Assembly (NCBI GenBank): GCA_913009825.1
Contig: CAJVYQ010000029.1
Location: 1-62,740, forward strand
Direction: 5' to 3'
Source: an uncultured Deferribacteres bacterium
Lineage (GTDB): Bacteria; Zhuqueibacterota; JdFR-76; DREG01
DNA: 62,740 nucleotides
Below the pieces are notes generated by a model. It did not search any database. It was given only the letters and a program-made list of their open reading frames with translations, and was not told where the DNA came from. The translations under genes were made by a program, and so were the position numbers. Of this stretch, positions 51,434 through 59,304 are shown one piece after another; within the stretch, counting starts at the first letter, position 1, and the number at the start of each line of letters is the position of its first letter.

Positions 51434-51456
51434 GGAAGGGAATTGGCTTCCCTTCC
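51434..51456 (-). terminator. Intrinsic terminator of T9SS protein gene
   Basis: On the minus strand GGAAGGGAAG and TTCCCTTCC form a stem followed by TTTTTTGTTTG, 29 bp past the stop codon. This is a classic intrinsic terminator. Confidence 0.85.
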
Positions 51457-51484
51457 TTTCGTTACAAAAATGCCGGAAATAATA

Positions 51485-53788
51485 CTATTTCAGCACGGAC
51501 ATTTTTTTCCTGAAAGTAATATCGTTCACTTTCAGCACATAAAAATAGACGCCGGATGCAATTCCTCCGGCATCGAATGTTACGGAATGGCGTCCTCTTT
51601 CGTAAAATTTATCCGCAATGGAAGCAATTTCCTGTCCCAAGGTTGAATAGACTCTTAATGTGACATGTCCGCTCTCTTTGAGAGAGAAATTGATGGTTGT
51701 TGTCGGATTGAACGGATTGGGATAGTTCTGCTCCAGGGCATATTCCGTGGGCATCATATTTTCATCGTTCACGCCGGTAACTAGATAATTTACTTCCGTA
51801 GGATCACTCTGGTTTTTGTTGAAATCATAAGCCGTGATGGCATAATAATAAGTAGCACCGACGGCCACATTATCATCCACAAAATCGGTTCCGGTCATCG
51901 TTGCCAACGGCGTTGTTACATTGGTGTTGATGCCGGGATTTTCCGAGCGGTAAACGGCAAAATATTTGAAATCTTCATCCTGAGATTCGTCCCAGGTAAT
52001 TTGGACACCGCTCCTGGTGTTATCGACAAAGATCTCTTTCGCCATCACATTGGCAGGAGCCATCGGACTTAAATTGTCGACGGAAAACCCTCTTTTCGGA
52101 AAAGATTTCCAGTTTGTAAGCGGATCGTTGGTATGTGCAACCACTGCAAATGTGCTGATCGGATCAAGATCACTACCGCCGGGAACCATATCCACTAAAG
52201 TAGGCACCACGGCTGCATACATTTTTGCCTGCACCGCTTTTGTCAGACCCACCTGTTCCCATGTAGCGCCGTTAATATTCATTATTTTACCCAGCGATTT
52301 TTTGCTCAATCCGGGTTCAATCTTACGCCACACAGAATATTCGGTAATCGGTTCTTCCATAAAAGCCGAGCTCGCCATATTTCCTTCCGGAGCCATGTCT
52401 CCGTACGAACCTTGCCATCCCACACGGACAAATCTGCCCTGATCATTGGGAATATCTTTCACCGAACGAACGATCGGTTGATTGGGTGGAATCATATCCA
52501 AAATGACAATTGGCTGCGGCGGCTGCTCAGCGGATTGGCCGCGCGGGGTTCCGGTATAAACCACTTCATCCATTCCATCCGAGTCCATATCTCCTACTGC
52601 AATTACATCATATTGAACTGCTTTTGAGACGCCAAAATCCATCACACTCAATTGATAATTGTTCATATCGGTAATGTCTCCGCCCTGATATTCAAGGCGA
52701 AAAATCATGCCGTTGGGTGTGGATTGACGGGAGCCAAATACATAATCGATCATGCCGTCGCCATCCAGATCCCCGGCAGCGCCTCCGTAGAGACGGTTTG
52801 CCGTATTCGGGACATCCGCGATCATGGTTGTTTTCAGCGTATCTGCATCCCGCTGCACCAGATAAACCGCGCTTGCCGATGAACTCCAGGATGCTACCAA
52901 TACTTCGTTAATTTCATCGCCGTCAAGATCCACAACAGTCGCAGAATTCCAGGAACCGTGCGGTACAACATTGGCCTGAACCGCGCCGACGCGAAATGAA
53001 TCACCGGAGGCCGACCAGGTAATGGGTGTCACGCTGCCGCCGCTCTGGATAGGATAGAAAGTTGAATCCAAGATAAAGGCATCATAATCAGTGCCGGTGG
53101 TTCCGGAAAACTCGAGGGTCCAGGTCTCGGAACTGTCGCCGTTATCCGGAACATTGTCCACAGAATAGATTTGCGCGCGGTCATCGCCTTTACGCAGCGC
53201 AGCGACAATTTCATCGGTGCCGTCCTGGTCGATGTCGTTGATGAACCAGCGAAACGGACGGAGTTCCGTCATATTCTTGTCGGTGATCGTCCATTGTGCA
53301 TTAGGGCGGTACATCCCGTCCGATCCCGGAACGCCCATCACATCGCTGCCGTCTCCTGCTGTTTCAAATACGACAATCCGTTCCGGGTTTTCCTGCACAC
53401 CGGCTTTAAGATTATTGACCGGCCCGTAAACAATTTCCATTCTCCCGTCTTTATCCAGATCGGCCGCGGCCATTGCCGGCCAGGTATTTTGCAGGAACAT
53501 ATCCAACTCCGTGGACCAGACTACTTCCCATTTGCCCAGGTCATTCTGTTCATATTTGTACATACGGGGGGTTAAATCATAACCCAGCTTATCATGCCAA
53601 TCATTATTTACCGCGTAAATTTCCGGTTTGCCGTCATTATCAAAATCAACACCGGCAATGATATTGCCAAAGCCGCCGATGTCCAGTGTATCCGCCGGAA
53701 TAACCGCCGTGCGGTCAAAACGATCCTGCGCAAAAAGCGGAGCGCTAATCAGCAATAAAACTGAAAGTACAACAATAATTTTTTTCAT
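51485..53788 (-). CDS. T9SS-exported FG-GAP/VCBS-repeat protein
   Basis: A 767-residue secreted protein. Signal peptide about 1-20. Repeated FG-GAP/VCBS-like calcium-binding turns follow (GVDFDNDGKPEIYAV, AADLDKDGRMEIVYG, VVDLDGDEINEVLVA, AGDLDGDGMIDYVFG, VGDMDSDGMDEVVYT), forming an integrin-like beta-propeller. A fibronectin-III-like domain lies at about 590-675, and the C-terminus (about 685-767) is a T9SS type A sorting domain with YPNPFNPTT. It is expected at the cell surface or outside the cell. GGAGGT lies at good distance from the ATG. The function is unknown; adhesion or binding is suggested by the domains. Confidence 0.85.
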   Translation of the reverse strand: MKKIIVVLSVLLLISAPLFAQDRFDRTAVIPADTLDIGGFGNIIAGVDFDNDGKPEIYAVNNDWHDKLGYDLTPRMYKYEQNDLGKWEVVWSTELDMFLQNTWPAMAAADLDKDGRMEIVYGPVNNLKAGVQENPERIVVFETAGDGSDVMGVPGSDGMYRPNAQWTITDKNMTELRPFRWFINDIDQDGTDEIVAALRKGDDRAQIYSVDNVPDNGDSSETWTLEFSGTTGTDYDAFILDSTFYPIQSGGSVTPITWSASGDSFRVGAVQANVVPHGSWNSATVVDLDGDEINEVLVASWSSSASAVYLVQRDADTLKTTMIADVPNTANRLYGGAAGDLDGDGMIDYVFGSRQSTPNGMIFRLEYQGGDITDMNNYQLSVMDFGVSKAVQYDVIAVGDMDSDGMDEVVYTGTPRGQSAEQPPQPIVILDMIPPNQPIVRSVKDIPNDQGRFVRVGWQGSYGDMAPEGNMASSAFMEEPITEYSVWRKIEPGLSKKSLGKIMNINGATWEQVGLTKAVQAKMYAAVVPTLVDMVPGGSDLDPISTFAVVAHTNDPLTNWKSFPKRGFSVDNLSPMAPANVMAKEIFVDNTRSGVQITWDESQDEDFKYFAVYRSENPGINTNVTTPLATMTGTDFVDDNVAVGATYYYAITAYDFNKNQSDPTEVNYLVTGVNDENMMPTEYALEQNYPNPFNPTTTINFSLKESGHVTLRVYSTLGQEIASIADKFYERGRHSVTFDAGGIASGVYFYVLKVNDITFRKKMSVLK

Positions 53789-53951
53789 GACACCTCCAAA
53801 TTGGTTTGTTTTGTGTGGATAAATAAATGGTTGCTTGGAATTTTGATAAACTTTTCGGGCATCACCTCCTTATCTGATTCTTTGATATTTCATCCATGCG
53901 ACACTGCGAACGCCAAAGCTGTTCGCTACAATTTAACGACCACCTCCTTTC
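53785..53951 (-). promoter_or_regulatory. Leader with two extra strong Shine-Dalgarno sequences
   Basis: On the minus strand GAAAGGAGGTGGTC (about 53953-53940) and AAGGAGGTGATGCC (about 53872-53859) occur upstream of the gene's own GGAGGTGTCATG. The second is followed at once by a 25-codon frame (MPEKFIKIPSNHL...) from 53862 whose TGA overlaps the main ATG. Spacing from this SD to its ATG is too short for normal initiation. A leader peptide or ribosome standby site is possible. Confidence 0.3.
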
Positions 53952-54098
53952 ATAAAAGTTCTGGTTAAGAATATGGTTGAATCATTAGATTATGAATAAT
54001 TAGCTTGATTTAATGAAATTATTGTAATAAACAGGTCACTCGTTGCGCTGCCTTTCCAAGTATGATTCAGGGAATCCCGGTAAAATAAAAAAAGATTC

Positions 54099-54450
54099 GT
54101 AACTATTCAGCTTGGTTTCGTTTTGCCACGAAGACACGAAGCCTCAAAATTTCACAAAGAAAACCATTATTGTTTTTTATGTCATCCAATACATCATGTT
54201 TCATGTTTTATTACGAACCTGAATCGAGCGATTGTAGGGCGATTCGCTGAATAGCCAACCTAATTTACATTAAAAATGAAAATCTGTTTAGTAACAAAAA
54301 CAAGCTCAAAAACAAGAGAACCGCTCAATCTGGGACGAGGTAAAATCCACCGCCGCGAGCAATAATAATTTGACTAATTTCTTTTTCTTTGTGTTTCTCA
54401 GTACCTTCCCTGCCCAATGCAGGCAGGGAGACTTTGTGGCTGAATAGTTC
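54099..54450. mobile_element. Family-2 element with 8-bp target duplication (long copy)
   Basis: 352 bp bounded by GTAACTATTCAG and CTGAATAGTTC, flanked by AAAGATTC at 54091-54098 and 54451-54458. The interior holds shorter repeats, including TGTAGGGCGATTCGCTGAAT and CTGCCCAATGCAGGCAGG. It has no long reading frame. It ends two bases before the stop codon of the PorV-like gene. Confidence 0.78.
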
Positions 54451-54459
54451 AAAGATTCT

Positions 54460-55491
54460 TTAAAAGCGAATGCCAACGGAAACGAATTGCACATTTTTCA
54501 GCCGGCCAAAATCGGAATAGCCGAAATCGAATTTAAGATTGGTACCGACTGCATCGTATTGAATACCGGCACCGAACGTAAGACCGCCTTCACTGTCCTG
54601 CATGAACAGAGCTTTGTAACCGGCACGCAGAAAAATAATCTTCTTCAATCCTATTTCCATGCCGCTGTTGATATATTCGGTGTTATCGTTGGGATGGGCG
54701 CCATCGGCAAGGATCAAGACGGAATAGTATTCGTTTTCAACTGCCTGCCATGCCAAACCGAAGCGTAAAAAGAGCGGGATATTAAAGCTTTCCAGTTTGT
54801 ATTTGGATGGAACCTGATCCACCGAGCCGACATCGGGGAGGGGATCATTATTGAAGAATATGTCCCGGCCATTCAAGCGCATTTTTGTGCCGAAATTGGT
54901 AATGGATGCACCCAGACTCAATTTATCATAAGGAGTGCGATACAAAACACCGATATCCATGGCCGCGCCGCGGGCAATCTCGTTAAAAAGATCCTCATGA
55001 ATATATTTTCCGGTGAATCCGATGGAAAAACGATCGGTCAGATTTCTGGCGTATGTGACGCCAAATGCAATGGCATTATAATCCCACACCTGACCGGTTC
55101 CATTCGGCGAGCGCACGGTACGCACGGCTTCTTCCGGGGTCCGAAGCGAAATAATTTGCAGCCCCATAGTACCGAAGGCTCCCGTATTAAAAGAGAATGC
55201 GGCAAAATCATATTGCGTATCCGCCAGCCATGCCGCGTGGTTGAATGTGGCCTCTCCGTTGCCGCCAATCCGGGACAATCCGGCAGGATTCCAATAAATG
55301 GCATTGATATCATTGGCCAATGCAGTAAATGCGCCGCCCATACCGATAGCACGCGCCCCGGCGCCAATTTTCAGAAATTGAGCAACCGTTGTGCCAACTT
55401 TCGTTACCGATTTATTAACCTGGGCAGAAGCTCCGCCATTCACGGCAAATACAGAAAAACTCAGCAAAAAAATGGAGACAATTCTTCTCAT
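54460..55491 (-). CDS. PorV/PorQ-family outer-membrane protein
   Basis: A 343-residue outer-membrane beta-barrel protein. Signal peptide about 1-23. The family signature TVAQFLKIGAGARAIGMGGAFTALANDINAIYWNPAGL lies at about 35-75, and the C-terminal strand ends in VSVGIRF. PorV proteins collect T9SS substrates after outer-membrane passage; PorQ-like relatives serve related roles, and FCB genomes carry many paralogues. It follows the 1203-aa secreted protein gene by 88 bp and may handle that protein specifically. A dedicated partner rather than the general T9SS PorV is an inference from context. Confidence 0.82.
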   Translation of the reverse strand: MRRIVSIFLLSFSVFAVNGGASAQVNKSVTKVGTTVAQFLKIGAGARAIGMGGAFTALANDINAIYWNPAGLSRIGGNGEATFNHAAWLADTQYDFAAFSFNTGAFGTMGLQIISLRTPEEAVRTVRSPNGTGQVWDYNAIAFGVTYARNLTDRFSIGFTGKYIHEDLFNEIARGAAMDIGVLYRTPYDKLSLGASITNFGTKMRLNGRDIFFNNDPLPDVGSVDQVPSKYKLESFNIPLFLRFGLAWQAVENEYYSVLILADGAHPNDNTEYINSGMEIGLKKIIFLRAGYKALFMQDSEGGLTFGAGIQYDAVGTNLKFDFGYSDFGRLKNVQFVSVGIRF

Positions 55492-55579
55492 TTTCTTCTC
55501 GCTCTATTTTGTATCGGTTCAGATATTCTTAATTTCCAACATCTTTTAAAGTTACGTGAGTCCTCGAAACAATGATAGT

Positions 55580-58500
55580 CTATTTTATCAAAGCGAACCT
55601 GCCTATCTTTGCACCGATTCCCGGCGCATCCACATGATAGATGTAAACGCCGTAAGCGGTTTCCTGTGCCTCAGATGTCAACAGATTCCACACGGCATAA
55701 TCCGTTTCATCATCTTTTTCGATGGTGTACACCAACTCCCCTGTAATAGTATAGATTCGAATTGTACATTTTTGCGGTAGATTGCGGAATTCCAGACGGC
55801 GGTCATCTCTCTCTCCCGTCCTCGGCGCGGCAATCTCCGCAGCGCTGTAGGCAATGTAAGGATTGGGCACCACATAAATATCCCGCAATGCATCTTTTGC
55901 CTGTTCCGGCTCAAAATGGGCGGCAAAGGTAGTGAAGGTGTAACGGTCACCCGGTGCAAAAGGTTTATGAGAAAAGAACAGGAAAACATCGCCGTTGCCC
56001 GGATAAACCGGATCATCAAATGTGATTAAAGAATCTTTAGTCCCATCCGCCGTTTTAATGGTATCGCTGGGAGGAGCAAAGACAACCATATACATGGTTT
56101 CCGTCACCCTTGCAGCTCCCGGCCGGATCAGCACAATCGATTCCGGATAATCCCATCTTTTATTCCGTAATTTTGGTTCCGATTCATTGACAAAAAAATC
56201 GACCGGTTCGCCTGTTTCCAGATCGATGATCTGAAATGGTGAAGCCACCTCGGTGATCACGCTGGAATCCGGGGCATTTACCAATTTACCATCAGAGGTT
56301 GTGTCGTAATCGACAAACCGGATTTCAAAATCGGCTGGATAGGGTTTTGGCCGGCCGACATTGGCCATGCCAAGCTGTACCACCCGGAAATTTGTATCGG
56401 TTTGTTTTATTTTAAAGCCGGAGCGGTTCAAATCCAGGCCGGTTTCTTCGTTCTGAACATAAATGCGCATGCCATCGAAAACGTCATTGTTGTCTTCATC
56501 ATTGTCAGACAAACTATGAGCTACCGGTTCAAATTTATAGCTGATGGAAAATTCTTCTCCGGCAGGCAGCGCGTCATGACCGGTACTCCGGATTCGGCCT
56601 TCGCGATAATCAATTTCATAGTTGGCCGGATCCACAGCGCCGCCGGCAGTATTGGTCACTATTATTGAACTTTCCACCAGATTTTTCGCCGGCAGATTTA
56701 CAAACACCGTATCTCTTGAAACGAAGGAGAGGGATCGCTGTTGTTGATCGATCACCGAATAACCCGTTGCCACCGTTTGGGAATCGATCTGCACCTCTTC
56801 AAAAACAACATCATATTGTTTGTTGTCCTGCACATTCGATGGACTGAGCACTTTTAACAAGACGGAGCCGGTGGCATTGCCGGTTACCCGCTGGGCCAGA
56901 TTCAAATCACTTTCGTTAATTCCAGGGCCGGCATACCCGGCAGCCGGCGGTCCCGGGATAGTCATAGCCGTATTCACATCAAAAGAGAAAACACGCGTCA
57001 GAGCATCCCTGTTGATGGTTCTCTGTGATTCGGAAGGCGGAATGTTGGCATTTAAATCGCCGTGATCGTATGAAGTGATCGCGTAAAAATAAGTAATCCC
57101 ATTAACAACATTATTCGAATCCACAAAACTATGCATCAGGCCGGTATTACCGCCAAGATCAAAACGAACACCGCGTCCTTTGTATTCGATTTCCGAGAGG
57201 CCGGAATATTCATTCTTAATATCAAACTGAGCGGGAACGCCATTCTTTTGTTTCAAAGGAACGGAAAGAAAATTGATTCCTTTCGAATCGGTAATTGTTT
57301 TGGTGTCGTTGAAACTGTAATCCCTGCTGCGATAAATTTTGTAACCTTCAAAATCAAACCCTTTTTGAGTATCATCGGGATTAGCCCGGGCGATGAACGG
57401 ATCGAACGATTTTTCCGCCTCGGTATTCCAATAGAGGGTTGCTTTTTTATCGCCCTGAACAACGGTTAGCCTGGGTTTAATGGGTGGTTTGGCAAAGCGG
57501 TAATCCGATTCAAAAACCTGCTGGGAAGTTTCTGCATTTTGTAAGAGATCATCTAAATTGCTGCCTAACAGCAGCGCAATAGAAAACCGCTGACTCTCAC
57601 CGGGTTTTAACCGGAACGGTCCGGAGCCGTAAATGAACACATTGTCTGCTTGTTGCTCGATATCCGGCTCCGGAGAATCCGGGAGCTGGTTGTTTGTGGA
57701 AAGCATCCGCCACATCAACGGATCATTTTTAGGACGATTGTTGCCGCCGAACAGAATGGCATTAAAACTGGTTAAACCCAACTGATCGGATTCGGCGATA
57801 TCCAGGAAACCAAAATTGGGTTCTCCGCCATAAAACCGCATCCCTTCCAACCTTGATCCCGAGGTTGCTTCGCCTGTATCGAGGATACCATTATTGTTAA
57901 CGTCATCATAAAACAGTTGACTGGGTTTCCCATCCCCTTCGCCAAAATCACCGGTTCCGGCAATGCCGTCCACGCCCACATCATCAAATTCCGCATCCCA
58001 ATCACCGTCTTCATCGCCGGACCAATGGAGTTTGGCTTCGCCGTATATTCCGATGGGACCAAAGATTTCCTGGCCGGCATCGTTGAAGGGGCTTTCGTCT
58101 ATCAAGTGGTCATTGTCATTGTCGAAGCCATCATTTGAAATTCCCGGGCTTTCCAAAAAACGATAGCCGAAATATCCGGGTGTTTTGCCACCGTCGCCAA
58201 TTCCATCCTCATCGTACGCATACAGCATGTTGCGCGTATCGAACGGAAAATTGTTGTTAAAAGCTGAAATAAAGGAGGCGTTATCATCGGAATAATCGTT
58301 TGGGCCGCCGATATGCGGATCGCCGAACATACCCAGATAAACCTTGTCCAACGTTTTGGGACTGGTATTAGTGATGGTATAAACCAAAAAAATCAAGTCT
58401 TCCGCCAACGGGTTGTTAAATTGAAAAATGCGAACCTGCAGTTCCAGGCCAAGTCCTCTCCTGGTGGAATCATCCGGGAACGGATAGTAGGGGAATTCGG

Positions 58501-59191
58501 CATTGCTGTAATCATCCATCACATAAAAGACTTCTTCATCGGGCGTCGTTGCATCGTCACCCAGAAAGGCCGGCCAGACATAACGCCCCAGGGTTTCATT
58601 ATACCAGTTTTTCGGCCAGCTATCGGGCTTACCATCGAGGTTTCGATCCAGATCGGAAAAGTGCGCCATACGATTCGATTTGGGATCTGAAAATCCGACA
58701 CGGGGACGCCAGCCCCATTTTACGGCGGTGCCCGGTTGAAAATCGCCGTCGCTCGGGCTGATAAAGCCATCATCGACAATATGAATCAGGCTGTCCTGAA
58801 TAAACGCATGGGGGACTTCCGCCGTTACCAACGGGCCAAATTCATACGCATATCCCAAACCGGAAGGGCCTTTCGGCCACACCAGGTCCGCATTGGCATT
58901 GTCTGCATTCGGTGTAGAGATGGAGCCCCAATTGGTAAGCAGCACACGAATTTCATTGCCGGTAATAATGGTTTCTTTGCGAACATCATGAAACGGGTCA
59001 TTCTGGTCCGCTTTCCGAATGGAGCGCAGCAGTTTTTTCATCACATTATTGCGCTCGGTTTTGGAAAGCTGTTTGAGACGACCCAGCTTGCCGGCGATAT
59101 TTTTACTCAATTTTTGCGCATTTGCATCGGCGCCGGCAAAGATAAAACAAGCCGTAAAACTAAAAATAATAAAGGATTTTAAAAATCTCAT
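55580..59191 (-). CDS. Large secreted multidomain protein with T9SS/FlgD-like C-terminus
   Basis: A 1203-residue secreted protein with a signal peptide at about 1-26. The body is beta-rich and Asp-rich with calcium-loop-like sequences (DNDNDHLIDES, SGDEDGDWDAEFDD, DDVNNNGILDTG). It also carries fibronectin-like segments (about 600-720) and a C-terminal FlgD/T9SS-like fold (YVVPNPYIAYSA..., ending AKIGRFALIK). The classic YPNPFNP is absent, but VPNPYIA and the strand pattern fit this sorting-domain family. GAGGGTG precedes the ATG. It lies between a large TonB receptor and a PorV-like protein, all on the minus strand. I do not recognise a catalytic domain. Confidence 0.8.
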   Translation of the reverse strand: MRFLKSFIIFSFTACFIFAGADANAQKLSKNIAGKLGRLKQLSKTERNNVMKKLLRSIRKADQNDPFHDVRKETIITGNEIRVLLTNWGSISTPNADNANADLVWPKGPSGLGYAYEFGPLVTAEVPHAFIQDSLIHIVDDGFISPSDGDFQPGTAVKWGWRPRVGFSDPKSNRMAHFSDLDRNLDGKPDSWPKNWYNETLGRYVWPAFLGDDATTPDEEVFYVMDDYSNAEFPYYPFPDDSTRRGLGLELQVRIFQFNNPLAEDLIFLVYTITNTSPKTLDKVYLGMFGDPHIGGPNDYSDDNASFISAFNNNFPFDTRNMLYAYDEDGIGDGGKTPGYFGYRFLESPGISNDGFDNDNDHLIDESPFNDAGQEIFGPIGIYGEAKLHWSGDEDGDWDAEFDDVGVDGIAGTGDFGEGDGKPSQLFYDDVNNNGILDTGEATSGSRLEGMRFYGGEPNFGFLDIAESDQLGLTSFNAILFGGNNRPKNDPLMWRMLSTNNQLPDSPEPDIEQQADNVFIYGSGPFRLKPGESQRFSIALLLGSNLDDLLQNAETSQQVFESDYRFAKPPIKPRLTVVQGDKKATLYWNTEAEKSFDPFIARANPDDTQKGFDFEGYKIYRSRDYSFNDTKTITDSKGINFLSVPLKQKNGVPAQFDIKNEYSGLSEIEYKGRGVRFDLGGNTGLMHSFVDSNNVVNGITYFYAITSYDHGDLNANIPPSESQRTINRDALTRVFSFDVNTAMTIPGPPAAGYAGPGINESDLNLAQRVTGNATGSVLLKVLSPSNVQDNKQYDVVFEEVQIDSQTVATGYSVIDQQQRSLSFVSRDTVFVNLPAKNLVESSIIVTNTAGGAVDPANYEIDYREGRIRSTGHDALPAGEEFSISYKFEPVAHSLSDNDEDNNDVFDGMRIYVQNEETGLDLNRSGFKIKQTDTNFRVVQLGMANVGRPKPYPADFEIRFVDYDTTSDGKLVNAPDSSVITEVASPFQIIDLETGEPVDFFVNESEPKLRNKRWDYPESIVLIRPGAARVTETMYMVVFAPPSDTIKTADGTKDSLITFDDPVYPGNGDVFLFFSHKPFAPGDRYTFTTFAAHFEPEQAKDALRDIYVVPNPYIAYSAAEIAAPRTGERDDRRLEFRNLPQKCTIRIYTITGELVYTIEKDDETDYAVWNLLTSEAQETAYGVYIYHVDAPGIGAKIGRFALIK

Positions 59192-59304
59192 TCGCTACAC
59201 CCTCGATGTCAATTTTCACCGGAAATAGAAAATTCAGTTTTCTGCTGATAAAATTTTTGCATGGTTGTAAATTCCCGATAGTTCATACCGGTAATTAGTT
59301 CAGA

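Noticed and set aside
53859-53953. 3' ends of 16S rRNA genes on the plus strand (CACCTCCTTTC, ATCACCTCCTTA)
   Set aside because: Only about 12 bases match and no rRNA sequence precedes them; they are strong Shine-Dalgarno sequences of the minus-strand transcript.
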